Assembly: GCF_022348185.1 (NCBI RefSeq)
Contig: NZ_JAKRFD010000006.1
Coordinates: 124,001 to 188,000, forward strand
DNA length: 64,000 nucleotides
Source of the DNA: Epibacterium sp. Ofav1-8
GTDB lineage: Bacteria > Pseudomonadota > Alphaproteobacteria > Rhodobacterales > Rhodobacteraceae
Reading direction: 5' to 3'
A program made the position numbers and the translations under genes. Below the pieces are notes generated by a model that did not search any database, had not been told where the DNA came from, and worked only from the letters and a program-made list of their open reading frames with translations. Below, piece after piece: positions 45,510 through 54,603 of this stretch. The first letter of the stretch is position 1; the number at the start of each line of letters is the position of its first letter.

Positions 45510-46829
45510 TCAGCCGGCCTTGAACTCCGGGTAGGCTTCCATGCCCAGTTCCGCCATGTCGAGGCCGTTGATTTCGTCCTCTTCGCTCACGCGGATGCCC
45601 ATGGTGGCCTTCAGGATGAACCAGACGATGCCCGAGACGATGAAGGTGAAGGCGCCGATGGCGACGAAGCCGATGATCTGGGTCACAAACGAGGTGCCTT
45701 CGGTGTAGAAGGGAACCGCGAAGGTGCCCCAGAAGCCCGCAACCAGGTGAACCGGGATCGCGCCGACGACGTCATCAATCTGCAGCTTGTCGAGCATCGG
45801 CACCACAAAGACCACGATCACACCGCCGATGGCACCGATCCACAGAGCGCCAAACAGGCTGGGGTCGAGCGGACCTGCGGTGATCGACACCAGGCCGGCC
45901 AGCGCACCGTTCAGTACCATGGTCAGGTCCGGCTTCTTGAACAGAGCCTGGGTCAGCAGCAGGGCGGCGACAGCGCCAGCGGCAGCGGCCATGTTGGTGT
46001 TGGCAAAGATACGTGACACATCGGTCACATCACCCACGGTGCCCATCGCCAGCTGCGAACCACCGTTGAAACCGAACCAGCCGAGCCACAGGATGAAGGT
46101 ACCGAGAGTCGCCAGCGCCAGGTTGGAGCCGGGCATCGGGATGGTTTTGCCGTCTTTGTATTTGCCGATACGCGGGCCCAGGATCAGGGCACCGGCCAGC
46201 GCGGCAAAGCCACCAGCGGCGTGCACCAGGGTCGAACCGGCGAAGTCGGAGAAGCCCATTTCGGAGAGGAACCCACCGCCCCACTGCCAGGACGCCTCGA
46301 TCGGGTAGATCACGCCCGTCAGAATGGCGACGAAGATCAGGAAGGGCCAGAGTTTGATGCGTTCAGCCAGAGTGCCCGACACGATCGATGCGGTGGTGGC
46401 GCAGAACATCAACTGGAAGAAGAAGTCGGAGCCGACCGATGCATAATCCAACGAGGCATCCGCCGCGTCGAGACCAACGGTTTCCAGCGATGTGATGGAG
46501 AACCACGGTCCCATCACGCCTTCGATCATCCACTCACCCGGGTACATCAGGTTGAAGCCGATCAGCCAGTACATGATGGCCGCGATGGAGAACAGCGCGA
46601 TGTTCTTGGTCAGCTGCATGGTCACGTTCTTGGACCGGACCAGACCCGCTTCGAGCATGGCAAAGCCGGCGGCCATCCAGAACACCAGGAACCCGCCGAT
46701 CAGGAACAGGAGCGTGGTGAAGATGTAGGGGTTGATGTCCGGTGTCTCCGCCGCAGCTTCCTGCGCGAAGGCCAGACCCGGCAGGGCCGCCAGCGCCGTG
46801 GCGGCGAGTGTCACTGTCAGTTTTTTCAT
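45510..46829 (-). CDS. amtB: Ammonium transporter
   Basis: This 439-residue Amt/Rh-family protein has a cleavable signal-like N-terminus (MKKLTVTLAATALAALPGLA) and eleven hydrophobic segments. The conserved segments YWLIGFNLMYPGEW, DFAGSTLVHAAGGFAALAGA (first pore His) and VHLVAGFWGTFAV (second pore His) are present. It conducts ammonium across the inner membrane. It is downstream of glnK, 30 bases away, in the standard nitrogen-regulated glnK-amtB operon. Confidence 0.97.
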   Translation of the reverse strand: MKKLTVTLAATALAALPGLAFAQEAAAETPDINPYIFTTLLFLIGGFLVFWMAAGFAMLEAGLVRSKNVTMQLTKNIALFSIAAIMYWLIGFNLMYPGEWMIEGVMGPWFSITSLETVGLDAADASLDYASVGSDFFFQLMFCATTASIVSGTLAERIKLWPFLIFVAILTGVIYPIEASWQWGGGFLSEMGFSDFAGSTLVHAAGGFAALAGALILGPRIGKYKDGKTIPMPGSNLALATLGTFILWLGWFGFNGGSQLAMGTVGDVTDVSRIFANTNMAAAAGAVAALLLTQALFKKPDLTMVLNGALAGLVSITAGPLDPSLFGALWIGAIGGVIVVFVVPMLDKLQIDDVVGAIPVHLVAGFWGTFAVPFYTEGTSFVTQIIGFVAIGAFTFIVSGIVWFILKATMGIRVSEEDEINGLDMAELGMEAYPEFKAG

Positions 46830-46859
46830 TGGTTTTGGCTTTCCTTTGCGAAAGGCGCG

Positions 46860-47198
46860 TTAGAGCGCGTCCTGATTGGTTTCGCCGGTGCGCACGCGCA
46901 CGGCCTGGGCCACGTCCAGCACGAAGATCTTGCCGTCGCCGATCTTGCCGGTGCGGGCGGTCTGGGTGATGGTTTCAACCACCTGGTCGGCCAGGTCGGA
47001 GGGCACCACGATTTCCAGTTTCACCTTCGGCACGAAATTCACTTCGTATTCGGCGCCGCGGTAGATCTCGGTGTGACCCGCCTGTGCGCCAAAGCCCTTG
47101 ATTTCGGTTACCATCAAACCTGACACCCCAAGCGCGGTCAGCGCCTCGCGGACCTCCTCCAGCTTGAAGGGTTTGATGGCTGCAATGATCAATTTCAT
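46860..47198 (-). CDS. glnK: Nitrogen regulatory protein P-II
   Basis: This 112-residue protein has the P-II signature: MKLIIAAIKPFKLEEVREAL at the N-terminus, a T-loop with the uridylylated Tyr Y51 (YRGAEYEVNFVPK), and the C-terminal signature TARTGKIGDGKIFVLDV. It binds 2-oxoglutarate and ATP/ADP and blocks AmtB when nitrogen is plentiful. Expression is probably NtrC-dependent, as in related operons, but I could not make out an unambiguous sigma-54 promoter in the 288 bases upstream. Confidence 0.97.
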   Translation of the reverse strand: MKLIIAAIKPFKLEEVREALTALGVSGLMVTEIKGFGAQAGHTEIYRGAEYEVNFVPKVKLEIVVPSDLADQVVETITQTARTGKIGDGKIFVLDVAQAVRVRTGETNQDAL

Positions 47199-47486
47199 CT
47201 CGTCACCCTTTCCCGGGCCCTGCGCCCGATGTTTGCAGGTGCAGAAGATCGTCCCGCTCGAGTCGGGGGAACGTTACAGCTGGGTTAAGACGCCTGCTTT
47301 CTGGGCGTCGGCTCAATAAATTCGCTCAAAAAAGGGGCTCTGCTTGTTAATTAGGCGCATTTTGGATGGGGTGTGGCGGAAAACCGCCTCTCTACATCCT
47401 GCGCAAGAGGCGCTATTCTGTGCCAAAGAGGCAGGGCTTAAGCCCGCCCAGACGTCGAAGATGAGCAGTCAGAACAGGATTTCAGC

Positions 47487-49703
47487 ATGACGCAGGGGCG
47501 CAATTCCGGGCGCGGAACTTCGGGACGTGGACGTGGTCCGCTGGTTGCGGACAAGCGTTACCCTGGCGGGAGTGCACGCAAACCCGCCAAGAAAGCGCCC
47601 CGCAGGAAAACCTCAGCCAAGGCCAAATCCGGATGGCGCCTGTTCGGGCGGCGCAAGGCGGTGCGGCGGCCTCCGCGCAAGCGCGGCCTGCTGGGATGGC
47701 TGCTGATGCCGTTCCAGATCGTCTTGCGTGCGATTTGGGCCGTCAGCTGGCGCATGGGGGTGCTGGTCGGGCTGTTTCTCGTGGCGGCGGTGGCCTATCA
47801 CTATTCGAAGTTGCCGGAATACCAGGCGCTGCTGGACGGGCGAAATCAGGGCTCGGTCACGCTTCTGGATCGCGAGGGCAAGACATTTGCCTGGCGCGGT
47901 GACCAGTTTGGTGGCGTGGTGACGGCCGAAACCGTCTCTCCGCACCTGAAAAACGCGATCGTTGCGACGGAGGACAAGCGGTTCTACCGCCACTTCGGCG
48001 TCTCGCCGCGCGGGATCGCCAGTGCGGTGCGGATCAACCTGCGCGAGGGGCGCGGCCCGCTGTCCGGGCACGGTGGCTCCACCATCACCCAGCAGACCGC
48101 AAAGCTGATGTGCCTCGGCGTTGAATACGACCCTGAGATCTGGGACAGCGAAGCCGCCTATGAAAGCGACTGTCGCCAGTCCTCACTCTGGCGCAAGGCA
48201 AAGGAAGCGATCTTTGCCATGGCGATGGAGGCTAAATACTCGAAAAACGAGATCCTCTCGATCTACATGAACCGCGCCTATATGGGCGGCGGGGCCTATG
48301 GCGCCGAAGCGGCATCGCAGCGGTTCTTTGGAAAATCCGCCAATCAGGTGAACCCGCCCGAGGCCGCAATGCTGGCCGGTTTGCTGACGGCACCCTCGAC
48401 GCTGGCGCCGACCAACAACATCGAACGTTCGCGCAATCGCGCGGCCACCGTGCTGCGTCTGATGGAGGAGCAAGGCTATCTGAGCGAACAAGAACGCCAG
48501 ATGGCAGCTGCCAATCCCGCAGAGCTCAGCGAAGCGGCAGCAGCCCGGGCCGGTGGCTATTTTGCGGATTGGATCATGGACACGGTGCCGGGGTTCCTGG
48601 GCGATCAGACCACCGAGGATGTGGTCATCCGCACCACGCTCGACCAGCGTTTGCAGCAGGCGGCCGAGGATGCGGTCACCTATGTGTTCGAAAACAAGGT
48701 GCGCGAGGGGTCCAAGGCGCAGGCCGCAGTGGTGGTTATGAGTGCGGATGGGGCGGTGCGTGCGATGGTCGGCGGGCGCAAGGTCCGGGCCTCGGGCGTG
48801 TTCAACCGGGCCACGCAGGCCAAGCGGCAGACAGGATCGTCGTTCAAACCCTTCGTTTATGCGGCGGCGCTTGAACTTGGCTATTCGCCCTACGACCGGG
48901 TGCTGGATGCGGAATATTGCATCGACATTCCGGGATCCGGCCCGTGGTGTCCGCAGAACTATACCCGCAAGCATTATGGCGAAATCACCCTGACCCGCGC
49001 CTTGCGCGACTCGCTCAACGTGCCGGCGGTCAAAGTGTCAGAAGCCGTGGGGCGGGACAACGTGCGCCACGTGGCGGGTGAATTCGGTATCGAGAGCAGC
49101 CTGGCGGACGGTCCGTCGCTCGCGCTTGGCGCCTCGGAGAGCACGCTGATCGAGATGACCGGCGCCTATGCCGGTATTCTGAATGGGGGATCGTCTGTGA
49201 CCCCCTATGGCGTGGAGGCCCTGACGCTGGTCGGTGATGCCGAGCCTTTGATGGGCGCGTCCGGCGGCATGGGAGAGCGGGTGATCCGCCCGGCCGCCGC
49301 GCAGGAATTGATCTGGATGATGGAAAAAGTCATCGCCGAGGGCACCGGAAGACGCGCGCAGATCCCGGGCTGGCAGGCGGCGGGTAAATCCGGCACGACC
49401 TCGGCGGCAAAGGATGCCTGGTTCATCGGGTTTACCGCCGAATACGTGGCGGGGGTCTGGATGGGCTACGATGACAACACGCCCCTGACCGGTGTGACCG
49501 GCGGTGGTCTGCCAGCCGAGATCTGGCGCGAGGCCATGGTGCGTGTTCATGCTGGTCTGGAGCCGCAGCCGCTGCCGATGAAGGCCCCGGAGCCGATCGC
49601 GGTGCCGGAGCCACAGCCGGCTCCGCGTCGACAAGGGGATGGCGTCGGGCGTGGGATCGAGCGGGCCCTGAACGGCGTGCTGCGCGACATCTTCGGCAAC
49701 TGA
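47487..49703 (+). CDS. Class A penicillin-binding protein (transglycosylase/transpeptidase)
   Basis: This 738-residue peptidoglycan synthase has a basic cytoplasmic N-terminus and one membrane segment (MGVLVGLFLVAAVAYHY). The glycosyltransferase domain shows EDKRFYRHFGVSPRGIASA and GGSTITQQTAK. The transpeptidase motifs are SSFK near residue 450, S-x-N in DSLNVPAV, and KSGTT near 634. The C-terminus is proline-rich. It matches the PBP1 group common in Rhodobacterales. It is divergent from glnK-amtB and probably monocistronic. Confidence 0.95.
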   Translation: MTQGRNSGRGTSGRGRGPLVADKRYPGGSARKPAKKAPRRKTSAKAKSGWRLFGRRKAVRRPPRKRGLLGWLLMPFQIVLRAIWAVSWRMGVLVGLFLVAAVAYHYSKLPEYQALLDGRNQGSVTLLDREGKTFAWRGDQFGGVVTAETVSPHLKNAIVATEDKRFYRHFGVSPRGIASAVRINLREGRGPLSGHGGSTITQQTAKLMCLGVEYDPEIWDSEAAYESDCRQSSLWRKAKEAIFAMAMEAKYSKNEILSIYMNRAYMGGGAYGAEAASQRFFGKSANQVNPPEAAMLAGLLTAPSTLAPTNNIERSRNRAATVLRLMEEQGYLSEQERQMAAANPAELSEAAAARAGGYFADWIMDTVPGFLGDQTTEDVVIRTTLDQRLQQAAEDAVTYVFENKVREGSKAQAAVVVMSADGAVRAMVGGRKVRASGVFNRATQAKRQTGSSFKPFVYAAALELGYSPYDRVLDAEYCIDIPGSGPWCPQNYTRKHYGEITLTRALRDSLNVPAVKVSEAVGRDNVRHVAGEFGIESSLADGPSLALGASESTLIEMTGAYAGILNGGSSVTPYGVEALTLVGDAEPLMGASGGMGERVIRPAAAQELIWMMEKVIAEGTGRRAQIPGWQAAGKSGTTSAAKDAWFIGFTAEYVAGVWMGYDDNTPLTGVTGGGLPAEIWREAMVRVHAGLEPQPLPMKAPEPIAVPEPQPAPRRQGDGVGRGIERALNGVLRDIFGN

Positions 49704-49773
49704 CGCGGCGGCACAGGCTCCACCCGAGTTTGTCCGAGCGCCTGTCGCAAGAGGGCGCTTCGCCCGGATGGGA

Positions 49774-50196
49774 TCAAAACAATCCCGGGTGCCGCTGCGC
49801 TGCAGACCCGGTTTTGCCAGGCTCCATCAGGCGATGGGATCGGGACACCCCCTGCAATCCAAGCGCGGTTTCGGGAGTGCCGCAGGTTTGCGGCAGGCCC
49901 CGAAACATCGTGCAGGCCGCGTTGCAAAATCGATCGCGAAACGCGACAGCGGCGTTGTCGGCGCGCAGAGTATTCAGCCGGACAAGGCGGTCATGGAGGG
50001 GACCGCCACGCTCATTCTGTGCGAGATAGGCTGCGAATTGGGGTCCGCTGGTGGTGGCCCCGACCATCTGGGCGCCACCCAGGGTCACCAAGGCCGCCAT
50101 GGCAAAGATCGCAGGGCCGGCGGCGAGGGGCCGCGTCTGGTCATTGGACTGCAGCGCGGCGGAGACGACGCGGGAGAGAGCTTTGGAAAGTGACAT
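49774..50196 (-). CDS. Hypothetical small exported protein
   Basis: This 140-residue protein (ATG 50196, MSLSKALSRVVSAALQSND) has one hydrophobic segment (GPAIFAMAALVTLGGAQMVG) that could be a signal anchor, then a polar tail with three cysteines (FCNAACTM, QTCGTPE). I recognise no family. GC content matches the core. The start and even the reality of the gene are less certain than for its neighbours. Confidence 0.5.
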   Translation of the reverse strand: MSLSKALSRVVSAALQSNDQTRPLAAGPAIFAMAALVTLGGAQMVGATTSGPQFAAYLAQNERGGPLHDRLVRLNTLRADNAAVAFRDRFCNAACTMFRGLPQTCGTPETALGLQGVSRSHRLMEPGKTGSAAQRHPGLF

Positions 50197-50383
50197 GGTC
50201 CGGTCCTCGCAAGTGAGTTTCAACTTGGGGACAGGAGTAGGTGCGGCGCGCGGACGGGCTGGGATCAGCCTATGGCGAAATTGCGGAGCTTGTTATCAGT
50301 TTGGTAAGAATTGTCCCGAAGTTCCAATGATGTCAGCCTGATGCTTGGTTGAGTGTCGGTGGACCCCGATGACAGAGAGGCGT

Positions 50384-51565
50384 TCAGCTGAGTGAGATCA
50401 GGAGTTCGCACAAGGCTTCCGGATCGTATCGGTGCGGCTTGAGTGCATGTGCAAGCGGCTGGCCGATGCAGGGGATCCCATGGTCGCGGCTGACCTGGTC
50501 GCGGTCCTTGGCCGGGGTTTGCTCGTCACAGACCACATGGGTCAGAAGCGCGGACGTGGAGACGAGTCCTGCGTCGCGGCGCAATGCGTCCAGCAGGGCG
50601 GCGACCTGATCGGTCAGCCGCATGCCATGACACTCCGGGTCGTCACCGAGGCTGGGCACATAGATTTTCGGCACGGTGCGCGACGCGATGGCGCGTCCGA
50701 CACCGGCGGGCAGCAGGTTGGAGATCACACTGGAATAGAGGCTGCCGGGCGGGTAGCAGATCAAATCGCTGGCCGCGATCAGCTTGTGGTTCCGTTTCGG
50801 CAGGCGCACCGAGTCGGCAGGCAATTCTCCGGTGCCATCCGACAGGAAGAGGCGCAGGATGCGGGTGCCGAGCGGCGCGCTCTCCTTCCCTGTCATCTGG
50901 CGTTGTCCGATGACGCGCCGCCCGTCTTCCAGCTCGGCACCGATCTGCAGGTTCACATCGGCAATGGGGCGCACGGTTCCACGCACATCGACCATCTTCG
51001 ACATCAGGAACAGCACCGGTTCGAGCCCCTTGTCATTGTCGAGGTAGCCGCCGGCGAGGATCAGGTTGCCGATGCTGGCGTTGCGATAGTCCAGATCACC
51101 GGGCGCGGCCTCGGAGAAATGGCGCAGGTAGCCGACAATCAGCTGCCGCATCGGCTTGGACAGGGCCTTCAAAAGTGGATGCGATCCGTCGAACAGGCTG
51201 GCCACTTCGCGGGCCAGATCCTTGTCGCGGGCCGCTTTCGGCAGCCGGTGGGAAAACAGTCGATAGATGTCCGGCTGGCCCAGTTCGGTTTCATCAGCCA
51301 GTGCCATCAGGCGGCTTCGCAAATCTCCCACGGCAGGCATGGCGAAGGCTTCGCGCAGCACCTGCGAAGAGCCGCCACTGTCGAACGGGGTGATGAGATG
51401 GACCGAATTATGCGTATGGTATTTGAGTTTGCGGGAAATCTCGTTGAGCGCGCTGCCACCGGAAAAGAACAGCAGGCGCGGCCCGAGGTTGGGCGCAGCC
51501 CGCGAGCGTGCGATGCGCAGGTTGTCGGGAACCGAGGCTTGGCGTAGGATCGCGAAATCGGTCAT
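50384..51565 (-). CDS. CofD-like protein, GAK system
   Basis: This 393-residue protein belongs to the CofD/YvcK fold. The N-terminal glycine-rich site is RLLFFSGGSALNEISRKL, followed by HLITPFDSGGSSQVLREA and the conserved ASDLICYPPGSLYSSVI. CofD enzymes move phospho-groups between substrates, while YvcK relatives are regulators. The sequence and neighbours match the CofD-related component of the GAK system (TIGR04357). ATG 51565 is divergent from the Nudix gene with 66 bases between, so one promoter region could drive the whole cluster. Confidence 0.9.
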   Translation of the reverse strand: MTDFAILRQASVPDNLRIARSRAAPNLGPRLLFFSGGSALNEISRKLKYHTHNSVHLITPFDSGGSSQVLREAFAMPAVGDLRSRLMALADETELGQPDIYRLFSHRLPKAARDKDLAREVASLFDGSHPLLKALSKPMRQLIVGYLRHFSEAAPGDLDYRNASIGNLILAGGYLDNDKGLEPVLFLMSKMVDVRGTVRPIADVNLQIGAELEDGRRVIGQRQMTGKESAPLGTRILRLFLSDGTGELPADSVRLPKRNHKLIAASDLICYPPGSLYSSVISNLLPAGVGRAIASRTVPKIYVPSLGDDPECHGMRLTDQVAALLDALRRDAGLVSTSALLTHVVCDEQTPAKDRDQVSRDHGIPCIGQPLAHALKPHRYDPEALCELLISLS

Positions 51566-51631
51566 GGATCTCCACTCGTGCTGCTCGCGGCGACCATGCC
51601 ACTCCTTTTGCCAAAACACCACAGACTTGCC

Positions 51632-52102
51632 ATGCCCTCTCCTGCACCAGAGTTCCTTGATGTCATCCGCATTGCGGCGCGGGCGGTGATCTGGCGTGAA
51701 GGATGTGTTCTTGTTCAGGTCAAGCAGGCCGCGGACGGGCGCATATACCTCGGTCTTCCGGGCGGACGGCTGGAGCCGGGAGAAACACTGGCCGAAGCCG
51801 CCCGGCGCGAAGCCGAAGAAGAAGTCGGCGCCAACGTTCAGGTCGGTGCGCTGATCCAGGTTCTGGAAACCTACCGCCAGCGCCCCGAGGGGATACGCCA
51901 TCAGGTGGAACATCTGTTCACCTGTCATGTGGATGACACATATGTCCCGCAGATGGGGAAACATCCGGATTCCAAGCAGATCGCGGTGCGCTGGGCCGAT
52001 CCCGTTGCCGAGGCCGACCTGTTTGATCCACCCTATGGTGCGTTGCTGACGGATCAGATCGCCGAGATCTACCGAGGGGTAGTACAAGATGAAACTGCCT
52101 GA
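51632..52102 (+). CDS. Nudix hydrolase
   Basis: This 156-residue protein (ATG 51632, MPSPAPEFLDVIRIAARAVI) contains a full Nudix box (G at GGRLEPGET through REAEEEVGA, within residues ~44-66) with all the Glu residues that bind metal. It would hydrolyse a nucleoside diphosphate-linked compound. It is the first gene of the plus-strand half of the cluster and its end overlaps the next gene by 14 bases, so it belongs to the operon. The substrate is unknown. Confidence 0.93.
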   Translation: MPSPAPEFLDVIRIAARAVIWREGCVLVQVKQAADGRIYLGLPGGRLEPGETLAEAARREAEEEVGANVQVGALIQVLETYRQRPEGIRHQVEHLFTCHVDDTYVPQMGKHPDSKQIAVRWADPVAEADLFDPPYGALLTDQIAEIYRGVVQDETA

Positions 52103-53723
52103 GGCGGCACAAGAAAACCTGGCGTTTCTGCTGGCGGAGCTGGACGGGCAGATGTCCGGCCTGCTGGCCTATTTCAAGGCTCCGTCGCCGGAGGCGGCAC
52201 AGAAGGTGGTGCAGCGCGCAGGCTATGCCCACAACCTGTGGTCACGGGTGCAGTCGGCCTGCCGCAGCGCTGCCACCCGGGGCAAACCGTCGCAATCCCG
52301 GCGGCTGGTGCTTCAGAATGTGGACACAATTGCTCGCAACCTCGATCAGCTGTCTCGCCTGTCCCGCATGGCCTTGCTGCATGCGGAAGACGTGGAGCGG
52401 GGGAAGCTGTTGCGCCCCGAGGCTTATCGGAAAGTCGTGAAACAGGTGGCGGGCGCGCTGCACGAGGTGTTGCCGGCGCTGGAGGCCACCGATGGCAAGA
52501 GCGCGATCGCCATCGGGCAGCACAAGGCCGAGGTCGATGACTTCTACGACCGGATGTTCCGGACCTACACGCGCGATATGCGCGACACCCGCCACACCGA
52601 AGACCTCGCCAATGCGCTTTTGGTCCTGAACGAGGTACGCCGCATGGGCGAAAGCCTGCAAGGCATTTCCGAGGCGCTGCTGTCGATTTCGATCGGGCAG
52701 AATGTGCAGTTCGAACGCTATTTCACCCTGCGCAGCGTGCTGTCGGGCAGCAAGGTCGCTGATGAGGACCTGGTATTGAAACCGCTGGCTGAAACCCGTT
52801 CCGGTAGCGCGATTTCTGCTGTCAGCACCCGTGACAAGGGCGGAGATCTGATCGATGCGGTGTTCAAGGACGGCGAGAAACGCAAGGTCAAGGAGGAGCG
52901 GGCAGGGGTCAAGAGCTGGCATGCGATCTATCCCGGGCTGGCGCCGCGAATACTGTCGTATGAAAAACGCGGCCAGTCTGCGGCGCTGCTGATTGAACAC
53001 CTGCCGGGCTACACCTTCGAACATGCCCTGCTGAACGAGGGCGAGGCGGCGTTGTCCGCGGCTCAGCGGGCTTTGTACAAGACCCTGCAAGACATCTGGA
53101 CCCGCACGCGCGCGGATGATCCGGTCGAGATGCGCGCGATGAAGCAACTGGCCGACCGCATGCAGGACGTCTATCGTGTCCATCCCGAATTCGACACCGG
53201 CACCGCGTGCATCCAGGGCGTAAGCCACCCTGCTTTCGAAGATCTGCTTAAAGCGGCGGAGAAGCGCGAAGCAAAGGCGACCGCACCGTTTTCGGTTTAC
53301 ATTCACGGGGACTTCAACCTCGACAATGTGATCTACGATCCCGGTGAAAAGAAGGTCCGGTTTATCGATTTGCATCGCTCGCGCTATATGGACTACGTGC
53401 AGGATGTATCGGTGTTCATGGTGTCGACCTACCGGTTGCAGGTGCAGGACGGCCCGGTCCGGGCGCGGATTGCCGACACGGCGTTGGGGCTGCACCGGAT
53501 GGCGGCAAAGTTCGCCCGTGCCGAAAAGGACACGACATTCGAATACCGGCTGGCGCTGGGACTGGCGCGGAGCTTTGCCTCATCCACGCGGTTTGTCTTT
53601 GACAAGGAGCACGCGCGGCGGATGTTACTGCGCGCGCGCTACCTGCTGGAGAGTGCCCTTGCCGTGCCTGAAGGCCGCGAAGGCCGATTGAAATTGCCAA
53701 TCAAGGAGCTGTTTGGTGACTGA
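52089..53723 (+). CDS. PhoU-like / aminoglycoside-phosphotransferase-like fusion protein
   Basis: This 544-residue protein has two parts. Residues 1-220 are helical and resemble PhoU (HKAEVDDFYDRMFRTYTRDM, then ALLVLNEVRRMGESLQGISE). Residues ~240-540 form an APH/choline-kinase-like fold with the catalytic loop VYIHGDFNLDNVIYD (near 400-415) and the metal-binding FIDLHRSR near 424. It overlaps its neighbours on both sides. I infer that it phosphorylates a small molecule under phosphate-related control. Confidence 0.85.
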   Translation: MKLPEAAQENLAFLLAELDGQMSGLLAYFKAPSPEAAQKVVQRAGYAHNLWSRVQSACRSAATRGKPSQSRRLVLQNVDTIARNLDQLSRLSRMALLHAEDVERGKLLRPEAYRKVVKQVAGALHEVLPALEATDGKSAIAIGQHKAEVDDFYDRMFRTYTRDMRDTRHTEDLANALLVLNEVRRMGESLQGISEALLSISIGQNVQFERYFTLRSVLSGSKVADEDLVLKPLAETRSGSAISAVSTRDKGGDLIDAVFKDGEKRKVKEERAGVKSWHAIYPGLAPRILSYEKRGQSAALLIEHLPGYTFEHALLNEGEAALSAAQRALYKTLQDIWTRTRADDPVEMRAMKQLADRMQDVYRVHPEFDTGTACIQGVSHPAFEDLLKAAEKREAKATAPFSVYIHGDFNLDNVIYDPGEKKVRFIDLHRSRYMDYVQDVSVFMVSTYRLQVQDGPVRARIADTALGLHRMAAKFARAEKDTTFEYRLALGLARSFASSTRFVFDKEHARRMLLRARYLLESALAVPEGREGRLKLPIKELFGD

Positions 53724-54603
53724 ACGGAAAATCGGGGTCGTCGGCATCCCGGGCAAGTGGTCGACCGAAGCGATCGCAGAGGCGCTGGAGGCGCGGACGG
53801 GATTTCGCCTGGTGATCGACATGGCGGAGGTCTCGCTGGATCTTGCGTCTGGCGCGCTGCTGTATCGCGGCGAGGATCTGTGCCAGCTTGATGGGCTGGT
53901 GATCAAGAAGATTTCCGAAGACTACAGCGTCCATGCGCTTGACCGGCTGGAAATGCTGCGCGTGGCCGAAGCCAAGGGCGTGAAGATCTACAGCCGCCCC
54001 GAGGCGATCTTGCGGTTGATGGACCGGCTGGCCTGTACGGTGACGCTGGCAAATGCCGACATCCCGATGCCGCCAACCACGATCACAGAAGACGAAGGCG
54101 CGGCGTTGCGGGCGGTGGAAACCTATGGCAGCGCGGTGTTCAAGCCGCTGTTCTCGACCAAGGCGCGCGGCATGTGCGTGATCTCAGCGGACGATGCGGA
54201 TGCGGCAGACCGGGTCGCGGCCTTCAAGGCGGATAACCCGGTGATGTATGTGCAGGCCAAACGCGAACTCTCCGGTCAGGACCTGGGCATGGTGTTTCTC
54301 GGCGGTCGCTATCTGTGCACCTATGCGCGGGTGAAACAGGACGAAAGCAGTTGGAACACCACCATCCTGTCGGGCGGCAAATACGAGGCGTTTGAACCGG
54401 ACGCGGCGCTGATCGCGTTGGGGCAGCGCGCACAGGCCCCCTTCGGCCTGAGCTTTACCACCGTGGATGTGGCCCTGACCGAGACCGGTCCGATCGTGTT
54501 CGAAGTCTCTGCCTTTGGGGGCTATCGCGGGGTTCGGGACGGTTGCGGCATCGATGCGGCGGCGCTGGTGGCTGATCACGTGCTGACGGGGATCACTGCA
54601 TGA
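53716..54603 (+). CDS. ATP-grasp enzyme, GAK system
   Basis: This 295-residue RimK-like ATP-grasp ligase starts at GTG 53716, with AAGGAG seven bases upstream. The segments VFKPLFSTKARGMCVIS and FTTVDVALTETGPIVFEVSA carry the ATP- and metal-binding residues. ATP-grasp enzymes join a carboxylate to an amine or thiol through an acyl-phosphate. The sequence and neighbours match TIGR04356 of the GAK system. It overlaps the kinase genes on both sides by a few bases. Confidence 0.92.
   Translation: MTERKIGVVGIPGKWSTEAIAEALEARTGFRLVIDMAEVSLDLASGALLYRGEDLCQLDGLVIKKISEDYSVHALDRLEMLRVAEAKGVKIYSRPEAILRLMDRLACTVTLANADIPMPPTTITEDEGAALRAVETYGSAVFKPLFSTKARGMCVISADDADAADRVAAFKADNPVMYVQAKRELSGQDLGMVFLGGRYLCTYARVKQDESSWNTTILSGGKYEAFEPDAALIALGQRAQAPFGLSFTTVDVALTETGPIVFEVSAFGGYRGVRDGCGIDAAALVADHVLTGITA

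Noticed and set aside
47199-47486. A sigma-54/NtrC promoter upstream of glnK
   Set aside because: Expected from knowledge of the operon, but I could not identify a clear GG-N10-GC element with the right surroundings.
52242-53495. A 417-codon minus-strand frame
   Set aside because: It lies opposite the PhoU/APH fusion gene, which has recognisable motifs and fits the operon by overlaps; the antisense translation has no family character.
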